DNA of 64,000 nt, from positions 1 to 64,000 of the forward strand of contig CAZPHQ010000006.1 in assembly GCA_964586675.1 (NCBI GenBank), given 5' to 3'. Below are positions 40,775 through 49,512 of the stretch, one piece after another. Below the pieces are notes generated by a model. That model worked only from the letters and a program-made list of their open reading frames with translations. It did no database searches and was not told the origin of the DNA. The translations under genes and the position numbers were made by a program. Origin of the DNA: JADLGH01 sp964586675 (GTDB lineage: Bacteria > Desulfobacterota_D > UBA1144 > Nemesobacterales > UBA2774). Position 1 is the first letter of the stretch; every line of letters begins with the position of its first letter.

Positions 40775-42286
40775 TTACTTCACCCTTTTGAGCGCGGGGG
40801 CAACGAGGTTCGGGTGACGACTGCCGACCTCGGCCGCCAAGGTGGCCGTCACGTTCTTTATATCCCACTGCGCCCCTTCGGACATCCTGAGGTTGACGAG
40901 ATGGTAAAGCTCCCAGAGCGTGAAGCTGCCTAGGGCGCGCCTGTTGTGCGCATTCGTTACGGTGTAGACAGCGGACTCCGTGAAGCCTTCGTTGACCAGC
41001 TTGCTATAAAGACTTTCGCTCTCTCCGGTTGCTTTCAACAGCAGATCCGTCACGCCTGCGCCCTGTATATTCGGGGGGACGGTTACGCCGTGAAAAACGG
41101 ATGGGTCCTGGAAGAACCAGTCCGTTTTCCTGTGCCGGAGGAGCTGGTGCCAGCATGCCTCGCTTATGACGAATTCGGCCGTGTAGCCGACGAGTCTCAA
41201 CGCAGATACCGGATTGTCGTACTTGCCGAGTTTTTCGACGCATTTGTTGAATAGATCCAGTTTGTTTTTGAAACTCATACGTAGGAGCTCTTCGTTTATA
41301 GCCTCATAAGACATTCCCGAGTATTCGTAAAGTAGCGCACCGGCGATATTTTCGAGCGCCGACTCTTCTGCGTCGGGCGTTCTTTTCCCCGTCCAGTCGA
41401 TGAGCGTCACGGGGCGCGTAACAGTACCCCTGGTTTCACTCCTTCCTTGCGGGAGAGAGTCCGTTATCCGCGAAAGCGCTTCCCTCGTTTCCGTGATGTA
41501 CTTATTTTCGTTCGCGTACTTCACGAGAGTGGGTACAGAGAACCTGACCTCGTCCTTTATCTCCTGAGCTCTCGTCCGTACTTCCTCGAATTTGCCGGAG
41601 AGGAGCCTGGTCAGCGAGTCTTCCATCGCGCGGGCGTTGCCTGTCATGCCGAGATTGGTCAGCGTGGCGAGCGTGAGGGCGTAGCGTGCGTCTTCGAATG
41701 CGACCTTTTCGAGCGCGCGGAAATGGGCCTTTTCTTCGCCGCCCTCGGGAACGGGCTCCGTGTCTTTAAGGTAGACGAAAAGCTCGTCGTTTATCCTGGC
41801 GTAGATGTCGTAAAGGTCATTATTCAGTCCGACGAATTCACCCTTTAGATTCGGATGAGAGTCGAGCTCACCCGGGACATAAAAATCTCCCTTCTTCGGT
41901 TTCTGGTAGCGCTGCGAATATTCGGTGAACGAGAGGTATTCGTTCGAAAGCTCGAGGAGCGACGAGAAGTGACGTGAGACCCTTTCTATACCGACGTGAA
42001 CGGCGGCGTGCTCGGCGACGGACGCGTGGCCGTAGTTGAGCACCCATTTTTCGTGGAACTGGGCGGCCCTTTCGCGGCCGTGCTGCTCTTCCTGTATGAC
42101 TACTTCAATATTATCCCGGAAGCTTTTCGCGCTCCTGCTGACGTAGGCGAAGATGACCGCGATCACCTCTTCGGGGATGTTGCTTACCGTATAGATATCT
42201 CTGTCGGTGTTGGATACGTATTTTTTAACTTCGGCGTTCAAGAGACTTCCTCGGTCGTTTATTCTCCCCGGGGATCGGGCGGCCAT
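40775..42286 (-). CDS. thyX: Tandem FAD-dependent thymidylate synthase (ThyX) protein
   Basis: 503 aa, twice a normal ThyX (about 230). The N-terminal copy (about residues 20-240) carries ERVSRHFSSLLELSNEY and LSFTEYSQRYQKP, close to the ThyX RHRxxS...S-x-RY motif with the dUMP-activating Ser. The C-terminal copy (about 290-500) keeps ACWHQLLRHRKTDW with the RHR but lacks the Ser-Glu-Ser-x-Arg-Tyr part. So one copy may hold the nucleophile-activating residues and the other FAD-binding ones, or the second may be structural. Makes dTMP from dUMP using methylene-THF and FAD. It is followed directly by a tiny zinc-ribbon gene. Confidence 0.85.
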   Translation of the reverse strand: MAARSPGRINDRGSLLNAEVKKYVSNTDRDIYTVSNIPEEVIAVIFAYVSRSAKSFRDNIEVVIQEEQHGRERAAQFHEKWVLNYGHASVAEHAAVHVGIERVSRHFSSLLELSNEYLSFTEYSQRYQKPKKGDFYVPGELDSHPNLKGEFVGLNNDLYDIYARINDELFVYLKDTEPVPEGGEEKAHFRALEKVAFEDARYALTLATLTNLGMTGNARAMEDSLTRLLSGKFEEVRTRAQEIKDEVRFSVPTLVKYANENKYITETREALSRITDSLPQGRSETRGTVTRPVTLIDWTGKRTPDAEESALENIAGALLYEYSGMSYEAINEELLRMSFKNKLDLFNKCVEKLGKYDNPVSALRLVGYTAEFVISEACWHQLLRHRKTDWFFQDPSVFHGVTVPPNIQGAGVTDLLLKATGESESLYSKLVNEGFTESAVYTVTNAHNRRALGSFTLWELYHLVNLRMSEGAQWDIKNVTATLAAEVGSRHPNLVAPALKRVK

Positions 42287-42328
42287 GCCGCTCCTGAAAG
42301 AGGAGTTTCGAGAACAGTATTATACACG

Positions 42329-43081
42329 TCAGGTGATTGTAATGCTTTCCTTCATTTTCCTGAGTATGTAGTTGAGCACCTGGCCCGGCCTGCCTGATAT
42401 GACGGCGTCGACGTACTCGTCGGCGGGCGTTTCTTTCTCGCCTATTATCACGACCTTCGCCTTGTTTTCCTTGGCGAGGAAGGGGTAGGAGGCTATCGGC
42501 TCGTTGTCGAGGTTCGCGCCGACGATTAGAAAAAGGTCCGCGGTGTGAAGCCTTATCCACGCCTCTCTCGCCTCCCAGTGCGGAGGGGGCTGGCCGGGGA
42601 AGGATATCATGGGCTTCATCTGGTCGCTCCCGCATTCCCTGCACGCGGGAACCTCCGCCCCGTTTTCGAGAAGGGCTATTACCTCGTCGAGCGCGTAGTC
42701 CTTCCCGCAGCTGGTGCATGTGACCCATAGTATGCTGCTGTTTAACTCTATGACCGCCGAGCTTCCGGCCTTGTGGTGAAGGCCGTCTGTCGTCTGTGTG
42801 AAGATGCAGTCGAGGCCGCTTATCATTTCGAGCTCCGAAAGGGCCATGTGCGAAGGACCGGGCTCTGTCGATGATAGTAGCGGATATGCCTCTTTTATCT
42901 TCTTCCAGTACTCCGCCCGTACGGCCCTGTCTTCGCGGAAATCTCTTATGTGGGGATTCATCGCGGGGTCTGAAAAATCGGGCAGGCCGCATTCCGCCGA
43001 GAGCTCAGCGCCTGTGAGAACCACAATCTTCCGGGCCTCATTTATCCACTCCGCAACTTTCGACGCAGCGTCTGTAGCCAT
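42329..43081 (-). CDS. Sirtuin-family protein lacking the catalytic histidine
   Basis: 250 aa, normal sirtuin length, with both zinc pairs intact (CTSC and CREC, about residues 122-125 and 146-149) and the C-terminal GANLDNEP Rossmann segment. The NAD site is degenerate: GAG-x-S is GAELS (24-28), QN-x-D is QTTD (96-99), and the catalytic His in the usual ELHG is Asn114 (IELNSS). DNA reading confirms AAC at that codon. NAD-dependent deacylation is therefore doubtful; it may bind NAD or ADP-ribose, or be a remnant. The gene lies 42 bp upstream of thyX on the same strand. Confidence 0.85.
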   Translation of the reverse strand: MATDAASKVAEWINEARKIVVLTGAELSAECGLPDFSDPAMNPHIRDFREDRAVRAEYWKKIKEAYPLLSSTEPGPSHMALSELEMISGLDCIFTQTTDGLHHKAGSSAVIELNSSILWVTCTSCGKDYALDEVIALLENGAEVPACRECGSDQMKPMISFPGQPPPHWEAREAWIRLHTADLFLIVGANLDNEPIASYPFLAKENKAKVVIIGEKETPADEYVDAVISGRPGQVLNYILRKMKESITIT

Positions 43082-43211
43082 GCCAAGGATTATACAATTT
43101 CAGGGCGAGGCAAGTCAACGTAAGGAGGGTGCCGGCAATGCGCGATTCAGCATTTCCGCGGCGTGCAGGTAAAATACTTTATTGCATAATGCGCACGGGA
43201 GACGGGAACCG

Positions 43212-43562
43212 ATGAGCAGTAAGCCTCTACAGATAACGGAGTTCAGCGACAAGGTGCTCTCTATCGTCTGGGACGACGGGCACGAGAGCCTTTATATTTA
43301 CGAGGACCTCCGGCAGGCCTGCCCGTGCGCCACGTGCCGCCAGCAGAGAAAGACGAGCAAGAACGGTAAGCTGCCTTTCAAGAAGACCATTCCGCTTCGC
43401 ACGAAACCCGACGGAATCAAGCCGCTTAACGTGGAATCCATCGGGCAGTACGCGCTGAAATTTCACTGGAACGACAAGCACGACACGGGGATTTACAGCT
43501 TCGAGTTCCTCCGAGACCTCTGCAGCTGCGAAGCCTGCAGCGCGTCCGGCGAAGAAGCTTGA
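43212..43562 (+). CDS. DUF971-domain protein
   Basis: 116 aa from the ATG at 43212. Whole protein is a DUF971 (gamma-butyrobetaine-hydroxylase N-terminal-like) domain: SIVWDDGHESLYIYEDLR and ALKFHWNDKHDTGIYSFEF. Four Cys in CPCATC (near 38) and four in the C-terminal CSCEAC (near 106) could bind metal. The family often sits by or is fused to Mrp/ApbC Fe-S carriers. Divergent from the sirtuin and convergent with the SIMPL gene. Confidence 0.85.
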   Translation: MSSKPLQITEFSDKVLSIVWDDGHESLYIYEDLRQACPCATCRQQRKTSKNGKLPFKKTIPLRTKPDGIKPLNVESIGQYALKFHWNDKHDTGIYSFEFLRDLCSCEACSASGEEA

Positions 43563-43569
43563 ACCCGCC

Positions 43570-44289
43570 TTATTCTATCTCGAAAACTATACTTACAGTC
43601 GCGTTTATCGTAAGGTCTCCCGGCTCTATGGGCGTTGGAGGCGCGGCGGCGGCCGATTCCTTAGCTATGGCGTAGTCCCTGTAGACAGGAACGGGGAAAT
43701 CGTAGGACGGCGAGAGCTGGAGTATGCGGGTTATCTTCACTCCGGCCGCTTCCGCGAGTATCTGGGCCGTGGCCTTTGCGTCCTTCACCGCTTCGGCAAG
43801 GGCTTTCTTCCTGATCTCGGCGCTCTTCGTGGTGTCGAAAGTCAGGCTCGAAATATTATTGAGCCCGGCCTCGGCTGTCGCATCGATTATGACGCCGATC
43901 TCTTTTAGATTGTGGGCCTTGACCATTATCTGGTTACTCGCCCTATAGCCCTTGAATTCGGACTGGTTCGTCTGGTTGTTGTATTCGTATATCGGGGAGA
44001 GGCTGTACCCGGCTGTCGATACCTTGTCGTTCTCGCTGAGCTTCGCCTTTATCGCCTCCATCACCTTGTTCGTTTTTTCGGCGTTGTCCTTTACGGCCTG
44101 GGATGCGCTCTTGGCCGTTGTTTCGACCGCGAGGTTCAGATACGCGACGTCCGGAGATGCGCTCATCTCGCCCTTGCCTGTGACCGTGAGCGTTCTTTTA
44201 TCGTACTGCACGTTCTGCGCGCGTGACGGCAGACTTACCGCGAAACCAAGAATGACCGTTGAAAGAAAAAGCACAGTTCTCAAATTCAT
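43570..44289 (-). CDS. SIMPL-domain (DUF541) periplasmic protein
   Basis: 239 aa from the ATG at 44289, chosen for the GAGG ribosome-binding site and the signal peptide (residues 1-25, ending SRA-Q). The long upstream frame is not needed. The SIMPL domain fills the rest: LTVTGKGEMSASPDVAYL at the start, YRASNQIMVKAHNLKEIG in the middle. These periplasmic proteins form oligomers and are linked to oxidative or membrane stress. Divergent from rnc. Confidence 0.87.
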   Translation of the reverse strand: MNLRTVLFLSTVILGFAVSLPSRAQNVQYDKRTLTVTGKGEMSASPDVAYLNLAVETTAKSASQAVKDNAEKTNKVMEAIKAKLSENDKVSTAGYSLSPIYEYNNQTNQSEFKGYRASNQIMVKAHNLKEIGVIIDATAEAGLNNISSLTFDTTKSAEIRKKALAEAVKDAKATAQILAEAAGVKITRILQLSPSYDFPVPVYRDYAIAKESAAAAPPTPIEPGDLTINATVSIVFEIE

Positions 44290-44392
44290 GTTTGACCTCG
44301 GCTGACTTTTTAGTGACCGGCGCGTGCCGGAATAATTATACTCGATACGTACGATTCGAAACGAGAAAAGATTTCCCGCTCCGGGGCCGGGC

Positions 44393-44420
44393 TTGTAAGT
44401 CTTTAAATCCATTGTAAAAT
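44393..44420 (+). promoter_or_regulatory. Candidate promoter of rnc
   Basis: TTGTAA (44393-44398), 16-bp spacer, TAAAAT (44415-44420), 67 bp before the rnc ATG at 44488. Moderate match. Confidence 0.4.
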
Positions 44421-44487
44421 CAAATATCATAGACTCGTTAAAGGAGCCGTTTACCAAGACGGCTGCCGTATGAATCCTGTATAGGCA

Positions 44488-45162
44488 ATGATCGAGAAGA
44501 AGTTAGGTTATAAATTCAAGGACGATGGAATACTCAAAACAGCTCTGACGCACAGCTCTTTTGCCAACGAGACTTCGGTTGAGAGCAACGAACGGCTCGA
44601 ATTCCTGGGCGACGCCGTTCTGGGCTTTATAGTGGCGCGTGTTTTATACGACCTTTTCCCCGAAGCCGCCGAGGGGAAGCTCTCGAAGATGAGGAGCGCG
44701 ATAGTGAGCCGGATGAATTTCGCCCATTTCGCGAGAGAGCTGAAGATAGACAAGCAGATACTCCTCGGCAGGGGTGAGGAGATCACCGGCGGGAGAAAGA
44801 GGCAGTCGAACCTCGCCGGGGCCTTCGAAGCCGTTATCGGGGCAGTGTACATCGACGGGGGCTACAGGAAGGTTTACTCCATAGTCTCGCGGCTCCTGAA
44901 GGATTGTTTAAACGGCAAGGAAGAGATCTTCAAGGACTACAAGACGCGGCTCCAGGAGATCGCCCAGAGGCAGTTCAAGAAGGTTCCCAAGTATAAGGTC
45001 GTTTTAGAGGAAGGCCCGCCGCACGACAAGTGTTTTCATGTCGAAGTGAAACTCGGCAGAAGGGCCATCGGAAAGGGGATCGGCAGCAACAAAAAGCAAG
45101 CCGAGCAGGCGGCTGCGAAAGAGGGGCTCGAAGAGGTCGAGCTCAGTATGAAACAGGCCTGA
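44488..45162 (+). CDS. rnc: Ribonuclease III
   Basis: 224 aa. Catalytic domain with signature NERLEFLGDAVL (34-45) and the second metal-site Glu in GAFEAVIGAVYIDGG (near 110-124); C-terminal double-stranded RNA-binding domain (about 155-222) with SNKKQAEQAAAKEGLE. It cuts double-stranded RNA in rRNA and mRNA processing. No era follows; the next gene is the convergent NtrC-type regulator, 10 bp away. Confidence 0.95.
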   Translation: MIEKKLGYKFKDDGILKTALTHSSFANETSVESNERLEFLGDAVLGFIVARVLYDLFPEAAEGKLSKMRSAIVSRMNFAHFARELKIDKQILLGRGEEITGGRKRQSNLAGAFEAVIGAVYIDGGYRKVYSIVSRLLKDCLNGKEEIFKDYKTRLQEIAQRQFKKVPKYKVVLEEGPPHDKCFHVEVKLGRRAIGKGIGSNKKQAEQAAAKEGLEEVELSMKQA

Positions 45163-45172
45163 ATCTTTTGCC

Positions 45173-46609
45173 CTAATCCTCTTCCTCGGCGTTGAGCCCG
45201 AGCTCTTCTATTTTCTTCGAAAGCGTATTCCTGTTTATTCCCAGCACCTGAGCGGCTTTTTTCTTGTTGCCTTTGGTGACGAGAAGGACGGATTTTATGA
45301 GCGGCCTTTCTATCTTCTTGAGTATGATGTCGTAAACCGAGCCCTCGGCCTCGGCGCTCGCCGGCCCGAGAAGATATTTCACCTCGCCCGATATTATCTC
45401 GGAGAGGGTTTCGTCTTCGCGCCTTCCGCTGTCTTCCATGTGGGGCGCGGCGACGAGGAGCGTGTCTTTCGTTATGACGCTGTCTGACGTGAGTATGAGG
45501 ACTCGCTTGATCATGTTTTCGAGCTCCCTCACGTTGCCGGGCCAGTTGTAGCCCTTCACCATATCCTTCGCTTCGTCCGAAAGCGTTCTCGTGCCGACCC
45601 TGAGCTCTTTCGAATACTTGTTCAGGAAATGCTCGATGAGGGGTATGACGTCTTCGAGCCTTTTTCGTAGGGGCGGGATTTTTATCGTTATCGCGTTCAG
45701 CCTGTAGAAGAGGTCTTCCCTGAACCTCCCTTCGGCGACTTCCTTTTCGAGGTCCTTGTTCGTCGAAGCGATTATCCTCACGTCGACGGGCGTCGGCCTT
45801 TCGCTCCCGAGGCGGTAGAACTTTCTCTCCTCTAAAATGCGGAGGAGCTTCGTCTGAAGCTCAGGGGGCATATCGCCTATTTCGTCCAAGTGAAGCGTTC
45901 CCCTGTGCGCCTCTTCGAAGCGTCCCTGCTTCGAGAGCGCGGCGCCTGTGAACGCGCCCTTCTCATATCCGAAGAGCTCGCTTTCGAGGAGGTCTTTCGG
46001 TATCGCCGCTATGTTTACGGATACGAGCCTCTCGTCGCGCCGGGTGCTGTTGGAATGCACCGCCTTCGTGACGAGCTCCTTACCCGTGCCGCTCTCGCCG
46101 ATGATGAGGACCGTGATGTCTCTTTCGGCCACCCTGCCTATCATCTTGTATATGTTGAGCATGGCCTGCGACTTGCCGACTATGTCCTGAAGGGAATCGG
46201 TTTCCCCGGTTTCGTGCTTCAGGAATTCGAGCTTCTTCGAATTCTCGTAGCTTTCTATGGCGCGCTGGACTGTAATTCTGACCTCGTCGAGGTCGAAGGG
46301 CTTGGCTATATAATCGTATGCCCCCTGCTTCATGGCGTCTATGGCGTTCTTGACCGTGTTCTGCGCCGTTATGATGATCACCGGGGGGTCTATATTCCGC
46401 CCCCTGAGCTCATTGAGGACGTCGAACCCTGTCATGTCGGGCATGGTTATGTCCAGAATGATGGAGGAGAAGAGCCCGGAGGACGCCGTGTCGATTGCCT
46501 GGCCTCCGTTTTCGGCGTACTGGACCTCGAAGCCCGCCTTTTCGAGGCACTTCCCCAGCACCCATCTTATGCTCTCTTCGTCGTCCGCTACGAGTATCTT
46601 CTTTTTCAT
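45173..46609 (-). CDS. NtrC-family sigma-54 response regulator
   Basis: 478 aa. Receiver domain (1-120) with Asp9/Asp10 and phosphoacceptor Asp53 in ILDITMPDM; sigma-54 AAA+ domain (about 145-380) with Walker A GESGTGKE, the sigma-54 contact loop GAFTGA near residue 217 and DEIGDMPPELQ; Fis-type HTH at the end (AAQVLGINRNTLSKKIEEL). It activates sigma-54 promoters when phosphorylated by the histidine kinase encoded 80 bp upstream. An insertion before the HTH (about 385-430) is slightly long. Confidence 0.93.
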   Translation of the reverse strand: MKKKILVADDEESIRWVLGKCLEKAGFEVQYAENGGQAIDTASSGLFSSIILDITMPDMTGFDVLNELRGRNIDPPVIIITAQNTVKNAIDAMKQGAYDYIAKPFDLDEVRITVQRAIESYENSKKLEFLKHETGETDSLQDIVGKSQAMLNIYKMIGRVAERDITVLIIGESGTGKELVTKAVHSNSTRRDERLVSVNIAAIPKDLLESELFGYEKGAFTGAALSKQGRFEEAHRGTLHLDEIGDMPPELQTKLLRILEERKFYRLGSERPTPVDVRIIASTNKDLEKEVAEGRFREDLFYRLNAITIKIPPLRKRLEDVIPLIEHFLNKYSKELRVGTRTLSDEAKDMVKGYNWPGNVRELENMIKRVLILTSDSVITKDTLLVAAPHMEDSGRREDETLSEIISGEVKYLLGPASAEAEGSVYDIILKKIERPLIKSVLLVTKGNKKKAAQVLGINRNTLSKKIEELGLNAEEED

Positions 46610-46690
46610 GACATCGAGTTCCGGCTATGGTTGTTAGGGCGCGTTTGCGCGCACGTATTTAATCATAACCGCAATCCGCAGCATTTGGCA

Positions 46691-47746
46691 TCAGCTTCCG
46701 GAAATCGGGAGAAAGACCTTGAACGCCGTCCCTTCGCCCGGCTGGCTGTCGACTATTATCGCGCCGCCGTGCTTGGCGATAATCTGGTAGACGAGGAAGA
46801 GACCGAGCCCCGAGCCCTCTTTCTTCGTCGTGTAGAACGGGCTGAAAATCTTTTCCGCGGCGTGCTTTTCTATGCCCCCGCCGCTGTCCCTGATTTCGAC
46901 GGACAGCGTCTTCTGGCCTTTGAGGTGCTCGGTCATCCACTTGGTCGAAATATCGATGCGGCCCCTTTCTCCGACGGCTTCGTACGCGTTCTTTATGAGG
47001 TTCAGAAAAACCTGCTTTAAGGAGTTCCTGTCGCCCTGTATCGGTGGAAGGGTTACGTCGTAGTTCTGCCGTACCTGCACCCCTTCTCTCGATCTCGGGC
47101 TGGATTCAAGGTAGACGATCTCCATGAGTATCTCGTGTATGTCGACAGGGATGAATATGTCCTTCGCGAAGGGCTCGAGCTGCTTAAGCGTGTCGAGGAG
47201 CTCCTTCAGCCTGTCGGCCTCCCTTATAATCAACTCAGCGCACTTGATCGTTTCCCTGTTGTCGCTGTCCTCGGCTATGAGCTGCGCCGCGCCCCTTATT
47301 CCGCTGAGCGGATTTTTGAGCTCGTGGGCGAGGCCGAGAATAAGATGCTCGAACTTGAACGCGGATATTTCCTGGGTGCTCTTACTGCTGAGGAACTTGC
47401 TTCCGGAGAGGTCTTTCATCTGAAGGATGACGCCCTTAAGCTCGCCGCTCAGCGCGAAGAGAGGGGTGGCAACGGGCTGGATCGCGATCCTCTCGCCGCC
47501 TCTCAGCGCGGGGTTTATCTCGTCGCCGAATATCGTGCGGGATTCCTCCATGGCCATCATGGCCAATTCCTCTATCTCGACCGGCATGAATGTGCTGGAG
47601 CGTTTGCCGTAGGCTTTTTCCCTCGAAATTCTGAAGGTGCTCTCGGCGAAGTCGTTCATTTCGAGGACGGTGAAGTCTTTGTCCACTATGACTATGGATT
47701 CGGGAAGTGTGTCGAATAATTCCTTGTGGCTGACCTTCTTTCTCAT
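46691..47746 (-). CDS. NtrB-type PAS histidine kinase
   Basis: 351 aa from the ATG at 47746; the frame is open upstream but that part is not coding. PAS sensor (about 10-110, ESIVIVDKDFTVLEMN), HisKA with phosphoacceptor His141 in LAHELKNPLSGIRG, and an HATPase domain with the N box NLIKNAYEA, G1 IRDSGGGIE and G2 GSGLGLFL. No membrane segment, so cytoplasmic like NtrB. Partner of the sigma-54 regulator downstream. The signal may be nitrogen, but nothing local proves it. Confidence 0.9.
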   Translation of the reverse strand: MRKKVSHKELFDTLPESIVIVDKDFTVLEMNDFAESTFRISREKAYGKRSSTFMPVEIEELAMMAMEESRTIFGDEINPALRGGERIAIQPVATPLFALSGELKGVILQMKDLSGSKFLSSKSTQEISAFKFEHLILGLAHELKNPLSGIRGAAQLIAEDSDNRETIKCAELIIREADRLKELLDTLKQLEPFAKDIFIPVDIHEILMEIVYLESSPRSREGVQVRQNYDVTLPPIQGDRNSLKQVFLNLIKNAYEAVGERGRIDISTKWMTEHLKGQKTLSVEIRDSGGGIEKHAAEKIFSPFYTTKKEGSGLGLFLVYQIIAKHGGAIIVDSQPGEGTAFKVFLPISGS

Positions 47747-47832
47747 GGATGCGCCGCCCCGCTGCCTCTCTCGCCGGATTACGTCCAGGTACTCTATTTT
47801 CCGTCCCCGCTCAACGGCGCGCCGGACCGGCG

Positions 47833-49134
47833 TTAAAGGTCCTCTATGCGTATGAACATCGTCCCCGGCCTTATGCGCGAAAGCCTTCCTATCTGCCTGA
47901 GCGCCTTGAGGAGGTCCTTCTCCCTGGCTTCGTGCGTCATAATAACGACGGGCACGTCGCCGCCGCCGTGGTGCCTTCCTTTCTGAATGACGGATTCGAT
48001 GCTTATGCCGTTGTCGCCGAGCCCGCCGGTTATCTTGCCCAGAACCCCGGGCCTGTCCTCGGCCTGAAACCTGATATAGTACTTGTTCATGGTGTCGCTC
48101 ATCTTTATGAGCGGCCACGAGCCCTTTTCGGCGTAGAGCCGCGGCGGGGAGAGGTGAGCGTTTCCGAGGGAGAGATGTTTTGCGATCTGAAGCGCGTCGC
48201 TCACGACGGCGCTGGCTGTCGGCATCATGCCCGCGCCCTTGCCGTAGAGCATGGCTGGGCCGAGCGCGTCGCCGACAAGGTATATCGCGTTGAACGCGCC
48301 GGAGACGTCGGCGAGCTGGGTCTCCTTCTTTACGAGCGCCGGGTATACGCCGGCCTCGAGCCCTTTATCCAGCGCCTTGGCGATGGCGAGGAGCTTTATT
48401 TTGTATCCGAGCTCGTCGGCGAAGGAGATGTCGAGCGATGTGATGTTCCTTATGCCCTCGACGTGAATCTTCCCGAAGTCGATGAACCTTCCGAAGGCGA
48501 GCATTATGAGAATCGAGAGCTTGTGCGCGGCGTCTACGCCGTCTACGTCGAAGCTGGGATCGGCCTCGGCGTAGCCTTCCTCCTGGGCTTCCTTGAGGAC
48601 GTCGCCGAATTCGGAGCCCTCGTCCGTCATCCTCGAAAGTATGTAGTTCGAAGTGCCGTTTATTATGCCGTGTATGGAGAGTATGTTGTTCGCGGCGAAG
48701 CTTTCCTGCGTGGATTTGATTATCGGTATACCGCCGCCCACGCTGGCCTCGAACCCTACCTCGACGCCGTTTTCGGCGGCCTTGCCGAATATCTCTTTAC
48801 CGTAATGAGCCAGGAGCGCCTTGTTGGCCGTTACGACGTGTTTTTTCTTTTCGAGGGCGGAGAGGACGAGGTCTTTGGCGATAGTCGTCCCGCCTATGAG
48901 CTCGATGATTATGTCTATCGATGGGTCGCCAATAAGCTCCCCGGCGTCTTGGGTTATCTTGCCTCTGGGTATCCTGACCGGCCTTTTTCTATCGGGGTCG
49001 ATGTCGGCAATTTTCCTGAGCTCGAGGGTTATACCCGTCCTCTTCTTTATGATTTCCTTATTTTCGTCGAGGATCTTTATAACACCGCATCCGACTGTGC
49101 CTGCGCCGATGAGGCCGACGTTTACAACGCTCAT
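47833..49134 (-). CDS. hom: Homoserine dehydrogenase
   Basis: 433 aa. NAD(P) domain (about 1-130) with GLIGAGTVGCGVI; catalytic domain with the signature IINGTSNYILSRM and EAQEEGYAEADPSFDVDG, including the catalytic Lys in the KLSILIMLAFG region; a C-terminal ACT domain (about 355-430, YYIRFQAEDRPGVLGKI) that should allow threonine feedback. Makes homoserine for threonine and methionine synthesis. First of the hom-NtrB-NtrC run, with an 86-bp gap to the kinase. Confidence 0.95.
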   Translation of the reverse strand: MSVVNVGLIGAGTVGCGVIKILDENKEIIKKRTGITLELRKIADIDPDRKRPVRIPRGKITQDAGELIGDPSIDIIIELIGGTTIAKDLVLSALEKKKHVVTANKALLAHYGKEIFGKAAENGVEVGFEASVGGGIPIIKSTQESFAANNILSIHGIINGTSNYILSRMTDEGSEFGDVLKEAQEEGYAEADPSFDVDGVDAAHKLSILIMLAFGRFIDFGKIHVEGIRNITSLDISFADELGYKIKLLAIAKALDKGLEAGVYPALVKKETQLADVSGAFNAIYLVGDALGPAMLYGKGAGMMPTASAVVSDALQIAKHLSLGNAHLSPPRLYAEKGSWPLIKMSDTMNKYYIRFQAEDRPGVLGKITGGLGDNGISIESVIQKGRHHGGGDVPVVIMTHEAREKDLLKALRQIGRLSRIRPGTMFIRIEDL

Positions 49135-49176
49135 GAAACGCTCTCCTTATTATGTCCCTTGGGCTTCAGGCCAGAA

Positions 49177-49182
49177 ATTATA
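49177..49182 (-). promoter_or_regulatory. Consensus -10 box upstream of hom
   Basis: TATAAT on the minus strand at 49177-49182, 43 bp before the hom ATG. The -35 position 17 bp further back is GTTTAA, a poor match, so this is a tentative promoter. Confidence 0.35.
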
Positions 49183-49235
49183 CATTATTATATTTGACTT
49201 TAAACGAACCGGCGCTTAAATTATTACCGTTCCAC

Positions 49236-49311
49236 GGGGCCGTAGCTCAGCTGGGAGAGCGCATGAATGGCATTCATGAGGTCGAGGGTTCGATCCCCTT
49301 CAGCTCCACCA
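49236..49311 (+). tRNA. tRNA-Ala (anticodon GGC), CCA encoded
   Basis: 76 nt cloverleaf: acceptor GGGGCCG, D arm GCTC-AGCTGGGA-GAGC, anticodon stem CATGA/TCATG with loop ATGGCAT (GGC at 49268-49270), T arm GAGGG-TTCGATC-CCCTT, then CCA. The 3' acceptor strand is CAGCTCC, which leaves a C-A mismatch at pair 6-67. The tRNA fragment after the gap at 49388 has CGGCTCC, which pairs perfectly with this 5' end. Reads may have been mixed between two tRNAs here. Confidence 0.85.
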
Positions 49312-49377
49312 ATAAAATCAACGGGCTGCATAGGGGACGAGGCCTTCTTGGTCTCGTCCTTGCCTGTTTTTAAGCCT

Positions 49378-49387
49378 NNNNNNNNNN
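49378..49387. other. Assembly gap (ten Ns)
   Basis: Ten Ns join contig ends inside a duplicated tRNA region. Ten is a usual arbitrary filler, so the real distance is unknown. Confidence 0.98.
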
Positions 49388-49417
49388 TCGAGGGTTCGAT
49401 CCCCTTCGGCTCCACCA
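49388..49417 (+). tRNA. 3' end of a second tRNA, cut by the gap
   Basis: T arm and acceptor strand TCGAGGG...CGGCTCCACCA, nearly identical to the end of the tRNA-Ala gene at 49236. The anticodon half is in or beyond the gap, so identity is unknown. Its acceptor strand fits the first tRNA's 5' end better than that tRNA's own 3' end does. Confidence 0.75.
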
Positions 49418-49512
49418 GTAACTTATCTATACTGCCAGACTTCTGCATTTTATTATTCTTCACTATTCGATTAGAATTGTTGTTATAGAGAATCCGGGCA
49501 GACACTATCGAC

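Noticed and set aside
47749..49197. 482-codon open frame on the plus strand
   Set aside because: Antisense to hom, which has all homoserine dehydrogenase motifs.
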